DNA of 64,000 bases, from the NCBI GenBank assembly GCA_963835165.1, contig CAWIGD010000015.1:1-64000 (forward strand), written 5' to 3'. Below are positions 1-8,835 of the stretch, one piece after another; position 1 is the stretch's first letter, and each line of letters opens with the position of its first letter. The notes under the pieces were generated by a model. The model ran no database searches. It saw only the letters and a list, made by a program, of their open reading frames with translations, and was not told where the DNA came from. The position numbers and the translations under genes are program-made. Source of the DNA: VAZQ01 sp963835165. Its GTDB lineage: Bacteria > Pseudomonadota > Alphaproteobacteria > Rhizobiales > Xanthobacteraceae.

Positions 1-21
1 GATTTCTCCGGGCTGCATTAG

Positions 22-51
22 ATTTTCTGATTCTGAAGGGGCTCAGAAAAT
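22..51. repeat. 9-bp inverted repeat downstream of the GH13 gene
   Basis: Bases 22-30 and 43-51 are perfect inverted complements (ATTTTCTGA / TCAGAAAAT) around a 12-base loop, just past the stop of the minus-strand GH13 gene. The stem is AT-rich rather than a classic GC-rich terminator, so its role as transcription end or operator is open. A smaller 6-bp hairpin lies at 69-85. Confidence 0.35.
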
Positions 52-92
52 GTTGCGTCCGTCGGCTTTCGGGATCGGCTCCCGATGCGAGC

Positions 93-1976
93 CTACTGCG
101 CTCTGGTCCAGATGCGACCGTAGTGAGATGGTATGGTCAGCGCGTACTCCTGGAGCGCCGGCACCCCTTTGAGATCGAGAGCGCCGCCGTGCAGTTCTTC
201 GACATAGTCGCCGCCCACTGGAAACCAAAATGAGACTGTTTGCTCGTTATCCGTCGTGTTGACTGCGACGAGGGTGTATTGCGCTCCCTCGTAGCGGGCA
301 AACAGGAGCAGTCCAAGGCTCTGGTATCGCTCCCAATGGTTGAAGAAGAAGAACGTTCCGCGCCGAATGTGGCTGCGAATGCCCCGGATCCGAAGGAGTT
401 TTCTGACCAGCGCGATGGTCGAGCGGCCGGGTTCATCGTAAAAATAATCCCAACGAAGCGGTCGAAGCAATGAAACACGGCCTGCCCCGAAGTCAGGCAG
501 GAAGTAGTTTTCGGCGAACTCCTGACCCTGCCACAGCATCGGGATGCCTTTGCTCATGAGCAAGGCAATGAGATAAGGCTGCAGCATGTACCAACGGCTG
601 CGATCACCCTCGAGGAAGAGGGGGTTGCCCGCTTCGTCAGGATTGACGAGTCCGAAATTGCACAAGAAGCGTTCGTGATCGTGGTTCTCTATGTATTGGA
701 GGGCCGCTTTCGGGATGACGTCGCCGTTCGTCGTTTCCTCGTCCGGGTAGCCGAATAGACCGAGCGACAATCCCCATTCGGCGAGTCGTCCGCGGTCTCC
801 GCGCGCTGCCGAACGGGCCGCATCGAACGTCTTGTTCTGCCAGGTACTGTTGGAATAGGTCGTGCGCAGGACGTCCTCCGGACCTTCCAACTGCTCCGCC
901 ATCTGGATGAGCCGCATCGGCTCGGCGGCACCGGCATCGAAGCGGCGCCAATGGGATTGGCCTGCGGCAATTCCGCGCTTGGCGAGCTGATAGGTCTCGT
1001 ACACAAGACTGGCGTATCCGACACCCAGAGGCCCGTCCCAGTAGTTCGGCACGCAGTCGTAACGGAAGCCGTCCACATGGTAGACCTCAAGCCAGTGGTT
1101 GCTCACGCTGAAGAAGAAGTCGCGCGTCAGCTGCCGTCCGAAGTCGGTGCTTTTTCCGAAGCTGCTGAAGTAGTCTTTTGCAAACGGGCCCATGAACGGA
1201 TTTTGGTCGTACTTCAGCCGCGTGTAAGCATCGTAATAAGGAAAATCCACGCCGGTGTGGCCATAGACCACGTCGACGATCACGGCGATGCCGTGCTGGT
1301 GCGCGATATCGACGAGCTGCTGGAAGTCCGAGCGTTTCCCGAGCCTTTCATCGACTCCGAAATATCCGATCGGGAGATAGCCCCAGTCGACCGAAACTCC
1401 CACGTTGGAGAGCGGCATGACCTCTATCGCGTTCACACCGAGATCGCTGAGATAGGCCATAACGTTGCGCGTGCGCTCGAGGTCGCCTCCGAGCTCCGCA
1501 ACGTTGATCTCATAGAGGATGAGGTCCGTTAAAGGCGGCACGCGCCACTGTGCTTCTGCGGCGCTCCATTCGTACGGCTGATAGCCGAGCGTGAACGCGG
1601 AAAGCTTGCCTACCCCGAACTCGCGCGCAAACGGATCGATGATCCAATCGAGGGCGCCCACGTTCGGGTTCACAATCGTGTAGCGATATACATAGCGGCC
1701 GGGAGTGCCCCAGGCCGACCCAGGTGCGGAAGGCGCCGTGCCGGCGATCGGGACCGTGGTCGACCAAAAGTCGCCGTACGGAGCACGGACGCTGTGCGTC
1801 AGCGCAAACTCCCGGGCCGGCACGCCCTCGAGGAATTGGTCGGCCTCGTGAATGATCTTGACCGTGAGCGCATTGCCGTCGCCGGCGGATACCCACGGCA
1901 GCCACAGCCCAAACGTCACTGCTCCATTGCTTTCGACGGCGCCAAGCGCGGACATGGGCAACAAATTCAGCGGCAT
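93..1976 (-). CDS. GH13 alpha-amylase-family glycosidase with CBM48-like N-terminus
   Basis: This is a cytoplasmic-type glycoside hydrolase family 13 protein of about 627 aa, related in layout to glycogen branching enzyme and malto-oligosyltrehalose trehalohydrolase: a CBM48-like beta domain (roughly residues 10-110), then a TIM-barrel. The catalytic set is visible: the nucleophile Asp in VDGFRYD (about D307), the acid Glu in MAEQLE (about E361) and the Asp of ENHDHERF (about D433). No signal peptide is seen. The ATG at 1976 was chosen because it sits 4 bp after the upstream GMC gene's stop; a longer reading from 2078 would overlap that gene. The tight spacing suggests one transcript and a shared sugar pathway. 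The exact substrate (glycogen, maltodextrin or a trehalose precursor) cannot be told from sequence. Confidence 0.85.
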   Translation of the reverse strand: MPLNLLPMSALGAVESNGAVTFGLWLPWVSAGDGNALTVKIIHEADQFLEGVPAREFALTHSVRAPYGDFWSTTVPIAGTAPSAPGSAWGTPGRYVYRYTIVNPNVGALDWIIDPFAREFGVGKLSAFTLGYQPYEWSAAEAQWRVPPLTDLILYEINVAELGGDLERTRNVMAYLSDLGVNAIEVMPLSNVGVSVDWGYLPIGYFGVDERLGKRSDFQQLVDIAHQHGIAVIVDVVYGHTGVDFPYYDAYTRLKYDQNPFMGPFAKDYFSSFGKSTDFGRQLTRDFFFSVSNHWLEVYHVDGFRYDCVPNYWDGPLGVGYASLVYETYQLAKRGIAAGQSHWRRFDAGAAEPMRLIQMAEQLEGPEDVLRTTYSNSTWQNKTFDAARSAARGDRGRLAEWGLSLGLFGYPDEETTNGDVIPKAALQYIENHDHERFLCNFGLVNPDEAGNPLFLEGDRSRWYMLQPYLIALLMSKGIPMLWQGQEFAENYFLPDFGAGRVSLLRPLRWDYFYDEPGRSTIALVRKLLRIRGIRSHIRRGTFFFFNHWERYQSLGLLLFARYEGAQYTLVAVNTTDNEQTVSFWFPVGGDYVEELHGGALDLKGVPALQEYALTIPSHYGRIWTRAQ

Positions 1977-1980
1977 TTTC

Positions 1981-4425
1981 TTACAAGGCCTTCCATTGCA
2001 GCCGGCGGAACAGGACTTGGCCGGTGTGTGTCTGCAGGCCAATGAAACGCGGCTCCTGGGGCGTTGAGGGCAGACCACGTCGTGGGGACTGGGGATCGCC
2101 GGTGAAGTGGAACCGGTTCACGACCTGGCCATTGAGCGCGACCGTGAAGTCAGCGCCGTCGACCGTGATTTCGTAGTCATTCCACTCTCCGACGGAATGC
2201 ACGACGAGCGGTCCGTCGGTGGGCCCCTTGAACGAGTAAATCGCGCCGGTGCGATGGATTGATGCGTTGTCCGGACGTGCGAGCTCGTCAATCTGAACTT
2301 CGAAGCCGAAGTTCACTCCGACATACGCGGTGTTGTCGTAGCCCTGCTGGGTCGGATCGGGGAAGTTGAGGAAGATGCCGGAGTTGTCGTCGAACGCCGT
2401 CATCATCCATTGCAGCCGCAAAACATAGCGTGGTGGCGCCGGGCGCGTGAGCCACAGAAGCCCAAGGTCGGTACCGGGGCGCGCCTCAAGGGCGCCGCGC
2501 CGGACCAGGAACGTGCCGGGGTCGTCGCGCCCGGGCTGATTGCGGATGGTCGACATTCTCCAATCACCGAGCGCCGCTCCGTCAAAGAGAGATTCGAAAC
2601 CGGCATCTGCGACAAACGGAGGCGGCGTGATCATCCGGTCGCCGCTGCGCCGGGCAAGCGCGACGCCGGTCAGCATCGGGTTCGGCGATCCGATACTGGG
2701 AAAAAGCGACGGGCCAGCGGCGTACAGGTTCTCGGTGTAGTGAAAGCGGCCGTCCTCGTTGGTTACGCTAAGCGTCGGGTCGGCTCCCATCCACAGCGTT
2801 CCGGCCTCGTGGTGCGTCGTGCCCAAGCCGTCGCGGATGACTGGTGGGGATGCCCCGCCGGAAAACAGCGTCGCGACCTGCTGCATCGTTGTATCCATGA
2901 CATTCCACAGCTCGTTGTCGCGCGGCCCGGGTGTCAGTGTTACGAGGGCGCGTCGGATGCCGTACTCATCGGATCGAGGATCAAGCTCGACCCAACTCGG
3001 GTGAGCCGCCAGGTCGTTTGGATCAGCCGGCTCCATTTCACCAATGCCGCGAATGGCAATCGCGACATCTGTGTCGGTCGACGTCCGCAGCTGGTCAAAA
3101 AAGTCAACGTCGGGGATCTTTCGAAACAGCTCGTCCTCTGCACCGACCGTGCTGCCGCCGCCGGTTGCCGTAATCTGCAGGTGAAAACGTCCGAGCAAAT
3201 CGCCATTTGGGCGGGTACCACGGCACTTGACGAAGAAGGACGCCGTCTGCACCTCGTTGACGACCGCTGAGAGCCCTGGGATCGCCGTTCGCGGGACGCG
3301 GATCACCACGTTTGAACGCAAGTGAGCGATGAGGTTCTTGCCAATGAGGGGCAAGGTCGGCAATCCGCTTCCGTCGAAGGAAACCAAGGCGAGACGGGCG
3401 CTCTCGATCGTGCCCAGCGCGATAACAGCCACGCCAGCGGGGGCCAATTCCATGAAGCCGTTGCTGGTGTCTACGCCAGTAATCCGCCAAGTGCCCGCGG
3501 CTGTCGGTGTCGTGCGCAAGGAGACGGCGTGCGTGTCCGGCAGAACCATGAACTCCTTGTTGGCATCGATGCCGTGCGAATCCGAAGAGGCGGTGCGCGC
3601 GGCTTTCATCAGCAGAGGCACCGTGCTGAATTTGTTCAGCGGAAAGAAGCCCGCGTGGGGCGGGCGGGCCTGAACCGCGAGCGGCGCTTCCAGCTTCAAC
3701 AGGTTGAGAAGATCGGCTTGCGACAGGCCGCCGGTCGAGCTCAGACCGAGAAGCTGCGCCGGGTCCGCACCGGGCTTGAGCAGCGGCGAGGGTGGCAGCG
3801 TGGCGAGGGCAATAGCCGCCGGTACCGTGGCGAGATTGTCAAACAATTGCCTGCGCAGCGCGTTCTGCAACTCGCCGAAGATAAAGTCATTCGCCTCGTC
3901 GACGCCGATTTGGCGCGAGCTCTCATCGAAATACCGGCTCTGCAGGTCACTGACAGTAGGCGTCGGCCAGGACGTCATTTCCTCGTCGAGCAAGCGGGGC
4001 GACCATCCACCCCAGTACAGCGACCGGCCGCCGATCGTGTACGCAAGGCCTTTGAACGGAATGGACGATTTCCACGGTATCCCCCACACCTCGTTGCGCG
4101 GGGGTTCCGGCTGCTGGGCGTTCTCGTTGAGAAAAAACGGCGCGGACGGGTCGCTGAGCCCCAGGATGCCGGTGTTCTGCACATGCTCCGGGATCGTAAA
4201 AAGCCCTGCTTCGATGACCAGCGTTCGAAGCCCGCCACCGGCTTGCTTTTGCCGGAACCAGATATGTTCGGCGATTGCCGAGCCGAAAGTGCCGCCCCCG
4301 ACAACGATCACGTCGAATGGCCGGCCTCCAGCCGATTTCCAGGCATTGACCTCGGAGACGTCATTGCACAGGTAGCGGCCTTCCACGTCCTTCGTGAAAG
4401 ACGTTCGTTCTGTAAGCTTCGCCAT
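1981..4425 (-). CDS. GMC oxidoreductase fused to a C-terminal DUF1080 (3-keto-glycoside hydrolase-type) domain
   Basis: This 814-aa protein has two parts. Residues 1 to about 590 are a GMC flavoprotein: an FAD-binding glycine motif VVGGGTFGSA near residue 41, active-site histidines in HHEAGTLWMG (H538/H539) and the GSPNPMLTG segment typical of the C-terminal GMC half. Residues about 605-814 form a DUF1080 jelly-roll domain: FDGAALGDW, NSGIFLNFPD, GFEVQIDE, the TGAIYSF segment, then FIGLQTH. DUF1080 proteins are known to cleave 3-keto-glycosides, and GMC or GFO enzymes make such keto sugars, so one chain could oxidise and then cleave a glycoside; that step is inference. No export signal is evident. 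AGGAGG lies 8 bases before the ATG. The GH13 gene follows by 4 bp. The 279 bases upstream hold no gene I recognise. Confidence 0.85.
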   Translation of the reverse strand: MAKLTERTSFTKDVEGRYLCNDVSEVNAWKSAGGRPFDVIVVGGGTFGSAIAEHIWFRQKQAGGGLRTLVIEAGLFTIPEHVQNTGILGLSDPSAPFFLNENAQQPEPPRNEVWGIPWKSSIPFKGLAYTIGGRSLYWGGWSPRLLDEEMTSWPTPTVSDLQSRYFDESSRQIGVDEANDFIFGELQNALRRQLFDNLATVPAAIALATLPPSPLLKPGADPAQLLGLSSTGGLSQADLLNLLKLEAPLAVQARPPHAGFFPLNKFSTVPLLMKAARTASSDSHGIDANKEFMVLPDTHAVSLRTTPTAAGTWRITGVDTSNGFMELAPAGVAVIALGTIESARLALVSFDGSGLPTLPLIGKNLIAHLRSNVVIRVPRTAIPGLSAVVNEVQTASFFVKCRGTRPNGDLLGRFHLQITATGGGSTVGAEDELFRKIPDVDFFDQLRTSTDTDVAIAIRGIGEMEPADPNDLAAHPSWVELDPRSDEYGIRRALVTLTPGPRDNELWNVMDTTMQQVATLFSGGASPPVIRDGLGTTHHEAGTLWMGADPTLSVTNEDGRFHYTENLYAAGPSLFPSIGSPNPMLTGVALARRSGDRMITPPPFVADAGFESLFDGAALGDWRMSTIRNQPGRDDPGTFLVRRGALEARPGTDLGLLWLTRPAPPRYVLRLQWMMTAFDDNSGIFLNFPDPTQQGYDNTAYVGVNFGFEVQIDELARPDNASIHRTGAIYSFKGPTDGPLVVHSVGEWNDYEITVDGADFTVALNGQVVNRFHFTGDPQSPRRGLPSTPQEPRFIGLQTHTGQVLFRRLQWKAL

Positions 4426-4704
4426 GTTCCACTCCTCCTGGTGAGAAGCGCCATGGTCAGCCGCCCTAAGCGGAACAATTTACCATTCGGAGATGTAGGT
4501 CGGCTGCGGCCTTCCAACAGCGCCAACTCTAGGCCGTTTGACTTTCGCGTCTGTGCTTCCACTCACACTCGCTGGGATCATTTCCTTCGCGTCACCATCG
4601 TGTATCGAATCAATGGACCGGCCTGAGGGTCGTCTCCCTCGAAGTGGACCACCGCACCCGCCGGAGCTTCGCGATGCTTTCCAAAGTCGGCGACGTGGGC
4701 TGCT

Positions 4705-5979
4705 TCAATCACTTGCGCGGAGGGGTCGCGCCTCCTGCTCCTCGGGCGGCTTGATGTGGCGGAACGAAAACAGCAGCGAAACGTCGTAGACGATCTTCAA
4801 CACGCCGCAGATGACGAACGGCAACGCTGCAAACGACGTCGAGAGCAGCGCGCCGGACAGGGCCGGGCTGATCGCCGATGCCAGGCTGCGCGGAACCGCG
4901 GTCACGCTCGCGGCCGCGGTTCGCTCGGCCGGGGTGACCACCGCCATGACGTAGGACGTGCGCGTCGGCACGTCCATCTGTGACAGCGCCGAGCGCACGA
5001 GCAGCAGGCCGAGCACGATCGTGAGATTCGGCGAGAACGCCGCGAGAATGAGACAGATGCTCGATGGAATGTGGGTAAAGACCATGGTGTTGACGAGGCC
5101 GAAGCGCCTGCCGAGGCGCGCCGCCACCGGATACGAGAAAGCGGTGAGAACATTGGACCAGAAAAAGAACGCGCTCGCGGCCGCAAGCGAGAGTTCGAAA
5201 CGTTCGAACAGCCAGAGGGCGAGGAGGGATTGGATGGCAAAGCCGCCGGCAAACGAATCCAGACTGAATAGTGCGGCGAGCTTGTAGACGGTCCGTCGCG
5301 AGGGACCCAAGGCGGCTTGCGGCGCCGCCGGCCGTGCCTTGGCGTGCGGAAGGCGCGAATAGAACACGGCTCCCAGCAGGCCGAGTGCGGCATAGAGATA
5401 GAACATCGCCTGCAGCGCGCCGATCTTGTCCATCCCCCACGCCACCAACCAATCCGGGGCGCCCGCCGCGAGCGCGCCGGCGGCGATGGATAGTGCCCCG
5501 ATCAGGCTGTAGCGCGCGAAGATGTGGGTCCGGTCCTTGTCCGATGCGCCTTGCGCGAGCGAGGCCTGCTCGAGCGGTATGTGCACCCCGATGTCGCCGG
5601 TGGTGGGGTTCATCGTGCCGACGAAGGCAATCGCCGCGATGAAAACCAGGTGCTGGACATTCGGGATCGCGATCCCGGTGACGATCATCAAGACCGCACA
5701 GACCAGGAGCAGCGTGCGCACGTCGTAGCGCGGCGCCAGATACCCGATCGCCATGGTCGTGGCGGCCGAGCCGAGAAGCGCGGCGGTTGCGACGATGCCG
5801 ATCTCGAACGGATTGAACCCGATCTCCAGCAGATACGCCGGCAGGATGATGGCGGCGAAGCCGTCGCCGAACCCGCGCGCCGCGCGTGCAGCGTAGAGGT
5901 AGAAGACGTCCGACCGTCCGCCTGCGCCCAGACGTTCGAAGACACCCGCGCGACGACGCAAGTCCGGCAACTGCGCCAT
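4705..5979 (-). CDS. MFS transporter
   Basis: This 424-aa, very hydrophobic protein has about 12 predicted membrane segments and an MFS loop 2-3 signature-like stretch (GYLAPRYDVRTLL). It would be an inner-membrane secondary carrier; the substrate is unknown. It begins only 3 bp after the stop of the ConA-like secreted protein and is the last gene of a tightly spaced minus-strand set (ABC ATPase, permease, ConA-like protein, MFS). That arrangement suggests co-expression with the ABC system. Confidence 0.8.
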   Translation of the reverse strand: MAQLPDLRRRAGVFERLGAGGRSDVFYLYAARAARGFGDGFAAIILPAYLLEIGFNPFEIGIVATAALLGSAATTMAIGYLAPRYDVRTLLLVCAVLMIVTGIAIPNVQHLVFIAAIAFVGTMNPTTGDIGVHIPLEQASLAQGASDKDRTHIFARYSLIGALSIAAGALAAGAPDWLVAWGMDKIGALQAMFYLYAALGLLGAVFYSRLPHAKARPAAPQAALGPSRRTVYKLAALFSLDSFAGGFAIQSLLALWLFERFELSLAAASAFFFWSNVLTAFSYPVAARLGRRFGLVNTMVFTHIPSSICLILAAFSPNLTIVLGLLLVRSALSQMDVPTRTSYVMAVVTPAERTAAASVTAVPRSLASAISPALSGALLSTSFAALPFVICGVLKIVYDVSLLFSFRHIKPPEEQEARPLRASD

Positions 5980-5982
5980 CGA

Positions 5983-6708
5983 TCAATCCGCCGGCGTCAC
6001 GGTGAAGTCGTCGAAGTACACATGGCTGTCGGCCTTGGACCACAGGCCGATGCGTCCCGAGACCGGCTGCGGCAGGACATGCTCCAGGTAGAGCTTGCCG
6101 TCGAGGTAGCCGGCGACCTTGGCCCCCGCGATCCGCACCTTGAGGTCGTGCCACTGGCGCGTCGCGGTCGGCGTGTTGCGAATCCAGGTGACCGACGAGC
6201 GCTTGCCCTTCTCGAACTTCCACAGCACCAGATTGTTTTCGAGCGGATTGGCGCGGATCGTCAGGTAGTCGCCGTTGGGCTTGAGGTTGAACAGGATGCC
6301 GGCGCCCTGATCGATGCGGCCGGAAATTCCTTCGAACCGCACGGAGATCTCGCCGTCGCGGAAGTCGGTCACGTCCTTGGCCACGATGTAGGGGAAATAG
6401 GCATAGGCCTGGACGCGATCGAGGAACTCGGCGTAGCGGTCGCCGTAGAGCGCGCGCGCCTTGTCGGCGATGCCGGCCGACGTCTGTCCCTCCTTCCACT
6501 GCCGCCCGTCGACGGCGAGCACCTTGTTGTTTCCCTCGGCCTCGATCCGCCAGACGCCCACCACGCTCACGAACGATTTCGGCTCGGCCCCGACGGTCTC
6601 GTCCGAAAAGTCGATTTTCAGCGGCTGCGCCGCGTTGGCGTAGATCAGCAGTGCAGCGAGCGCCCCGCAGGCGACAGCCGTTCCGATCGTGCTCTTGATC
6701 TTGTTCAT
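5983..6708 (-). CDS. secreted ConA-like (DUF1080/LamG-type) jelly-roll protein
   Basis: This 241-aa protein starts with a Sec signal peptide (MNKIKSTIG, then a hydrophobic run ending near ANAAQ) followed by one beta-rich ConA-like domain. Marker stretches are GAGILFNLKPNGDYL, NNLVLWKFEKG, the WHDLKV segment and the closing GRIGLWSKADS. It is a paralogue of the protein at 10425-11117 and more distantly resembles the DUF1080 tail of the GMC protein. The start ATG overlaps the permease stop (ATGA) and has GGGAGG upstream, so it is translationally coupled to the ABC permease. A periplasmic or surface sugar-binding or keto-glycoside-cleaving role is possible; no catalytic residue can be assigned. 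Confidence 0.7.
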   Translation of the reverse strand: MNKIKSTIGTAVACGALAALLIYANAAQPLKIDFSDETVGAEPKSFVSVVGVWRIEAEGNNKVLAVDGRQWKEGQTSAGIADKARALYGDRYAEFLDRVQAYAYFPYIVAKDVTDFRDGEISVRFEGISGRIDQGAGILFNLKPNGDYLTIRANPLENNLVLWKFEKGKRSSVTWIRNTPTATRQWHDLKVRIAGAKVAGYLDGKLYLEHVLPQPVSGRIGLWSKADSHVYFDDFTVTPAD

Positions 6709-8087
6709 GCTTGACCTCCCTCTTTGATGAGTTGTGCAGGGATCTGTGGTGGGCGGCGGCTCCGCCACCAGGCGATGACGATCAGCAGCGGGAGGCCGAC
6801 GAGGAACCACGGCAGGGTCCATCGTCCGTCGGCGACCAAGGGGTAGCCCGGATACTCTTCCCCGGTGCCCGGAGGCGGTGTCGGCTTTCCCGCAAGCGCA
6901 TAGAGCAGCGGCAGGATTTCGCGCGGGCTGGTCGAGCGGCTCTTGTCGGCGCGGCCCGCATAGGAATACTCGATCTCGCCATAAGCCTCGTCGCTGCTGC
7001 TGCCCACGACGCTTTGGCCGCTCGTGGCGAGGCGAATGCTGACGTCGGGAAGCGCCCGCTCGAGCTTGGCCAGAACGTTGCGACGCAGATCGACATAGCG
7101 CGGGTCTTCCGGCGCCAACCGAACGGTGACGAGCAGCGGCTCGCGAAGCCCGGCGAGCACCCGCTGATCGGCGGCTGGAAACGAGTTGCGCCGATCCTCG
7201 GTGAGGTCCACCGATGTCCTGACCTGCGTGGCCAGTGCAAGCACGGCCGCAACGGCGGCCACGCAGGCGATCGAACGCATGAACCTGGTGCGCGGCGGCA
7301 CCCCGGGATGCAGCCACACCGCGGACAGCGCGGCAAAGCCGCAGATCGCGGCCATGACACCCAGGAGAAGACCCGGCGACAGAAGTCCCTGCTCGAAGGT
7401 GCGCAGCGTCTGCGTCAGCGACAAGCGCGAAAACCACTCGAGCGCGCCCGGTTGGCCGGCCAAGGCGAAATCCAGAACCCAGGAGCCGATGGTGAAGGCC
7501 AGGGCGATGATCGCCGCCGTCGCCGAGCTTTCGGAAATGCTCGCCGCAAACAGCGCAATGGCGCCGACCAGCAAGCCGTAGAGCAGATGCCCCAAAACCA
7601 GATTGGCGGTCTCCGGGACATAGAGGTGCCCGCCGAGCATGGCCCAGATCACCACGGCCGAGGCCGTCGGAATGAGCGCGACCAGCCAGGCGCCGAAGAT
7701 CGCCGCCATCTTGGCCGCGATCAGCGTCGGCACCCGGTAGGGCAACTGCAGCAGCAGACGCAGCGCGCCCGTTTCCTTTTCGCGGCCGAGGCTGCGAATG
7801 GCCACGAACGGAAACAGCAAGGTCACGGCGACGTAAAGCGCGCCGAAGGTGGGGACCAGCACGCCGTCAAGGGGCGAGAGACCGCTCGCAAGCACGGGCG
7901 CATCCCGCGCCGCCGCGCTTGCCTCGCCGTAGAGGACGACGGCCTGCCAGAAGCTGTAGCCGACGAGCGGGCACAGGATCAGCAGCATGGTCCACAGCGC
8001 GCGGCCGCTCACGATCTCCCGCAGCTCCTTGGCCAGCAACGGGTGAAGGGGAGCACGCCGAACGACCGCGGCCTCAGGTGAGCGCAA
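6705..8087 (-). CDS. ABC-2 type transporter permease with GldG-like C-terminal part
   Basis: This 460-aa inner-membrane protein has an N-terminal ABC-2 permease with about six membrane segments (LAKELREIVSGRALW at the start, GREKETGALRLLLQLP in the coupling-loop region). A predicted extracytoplasmic segment follows (about residues 300-410), with text resembling GldG/ABC auxiliary domains, and a last membrane helix lies near residue 430. It resembles NosY/GldF-type exporters. Its start overlaps the end of the ATPase gene by 14 bases, and its stop overlaps the start of the secreted ConA-like gene. It would work with the ATPase at 8074-8769; the cargo is unknown. Confidence 0.75.
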   Translation of the reverse strand: MRSPEAAVVRRAPLHPLLAKELREIVSGRALWTMLLILCPLVGYSFWQAVVLYGEASAAARDAPVLASGLSPLDGVLVPTFGALYVAVTLLFPFVAIRSLGREKETGALRLLLQLPYRVPTLIAAKMAAIFGAWLVALIPTASAVVIWAMLGGHLYVPETANLVLGHLLYGLLVGAIALFAASISESSATAAIIALAFTIGSWVLDFALAGQPGALEWFSRLSLTQTLRTFEQGLLSPGLLLGVMAAICGFAALSAVWLHPGVPPRTRFMRSIACVAAVAAVLALATQVRTSVDLTEDRRNSFPAADQRVLAGLREPLLVTVRLAPEDPRYVDLRRNVLAKLERALPDVSIRLATSGQSVVGSSSDEAYGEIEYSYAGRADKSRSTSPREILPLLYALAGKPTPPPGTGEEYPGYPLVADGRWTLPWFLVGLPLLIVIAWWRSRRPPQIPAQLIKEGGQA

Positions 8088-8769
8088 GGAAGACCTCCTC
8101 CAGTCCGGCGGAGGCCATCGCGGTCTGCGCGCGCAGCTCCGCGAGCGTGCCGACGCCGCGGACCCGGCCGTCCGCGAGCAGCACGAAGCGGTCGCAGACC
8201 CGTTCGGCGTCGATCAACTGATGAATGGCCAACACCAGCGTGCGCCCATTGCGCGCAACGTCGCGAACCACGGCCATGATCTCGCGCGTCTGCCGGAGGT
8301 CGAAGCCATCGAAGGGCTCGTCCATCAGCAGCAAGGGTTGCGGCGTGATCAGCGCCAGCGCCAGCATGAGCCGGCGGCTGTACCCTTTCGACAACGCGCC
8401 GACCCGCTTGCGCAAAACCGGCGCGAGGCCGAGGGCGCCGATGGCATTCGCCGTGATGCCTGCAGGCCTGCCATAGGCGGCCGCGAAGAATTCGATCACG
8501 CGTGCAACATACTCGTCTTCCCAGGGGCGCAGCCCGTCGGGCAGGTAGAACATGAACTCGCGACGGTGCGGCAGGGCAGGGGACGTACCGCGCCAGAGAA
8601 TGCGACCGTCGTCCACGGGCACCAGGCCGGCGATCGCTTCCAGCAAGGTGGTCTTGCCCGCCCCGTTGGGTCCGATCAGGCCGAGCACCTCGCCTGGATT
8701 TACCGCAAACGAAATGTCGGCGAGCGCACGCTGCTCGCCGTACCGCTTGGTCACTCCCGACACTTCCAT
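8074..8769 (-). CDS. ABC transporter ATP-binding protein
   Basis: This 231-aa nucleotide-binding subunit has a Walker A motif (GPNGAGKTTLLE), an ABC signature variant (LSKGYSRRLM), Walker B (LLLMDEPFDGFD) and an H-loop (LAIHQL). It resembles the CcmA/NatA/GldA class that pairs with ABC-2 permeases in export or membrane remodelling. It overlaps the permease gene by 14 bases, so the two are surely partners. No strong Shine-Dalgarno precedes the ATG at 8769, and an upstream in-frame stop rules out a much longer protein. Confidence 0.85.
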   Translation of the reverse strand: MEVSGVTKRYGEQRALADISFAVNPGEVLGLIGPNGAGKTTLLEAIAGLVPVDDGRILWRGTSPALPHRREFMFYLPDGLRPWEDEYVARVIEFFAAAYGRPAGITANAIGALGLAPVLRKRVGALSKGYSRRLMLALALITPQPLLLMDEPFDGFDLRQTREIMAVVRDVARNGRTLVLAIHQLIDAERVCDRFVLLADGRVRGVGTLAELRAQTAMASAGLEEVFLALT

Positions 8770-8835
8770 CAGTGCCGGCGCGTACGCCGCCGTGCGGTCG
8801 CTGCTGGATGGCAGTCGATCCGGTCATTCCCGCAC

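Noticed and set aside
3322..4626. 434-codon plus-strand frame over the GMC gene
   Set aside because: Low-complexity Arg-rich shadow of the GMC oxidoreductase; no domain, no Shine-Dalgarno.
6711..8081. 456-codon plus-strand frame over the ABC permease
   Set aside because: Gln/Arg/His-rich shadow of a clear membrane protein.
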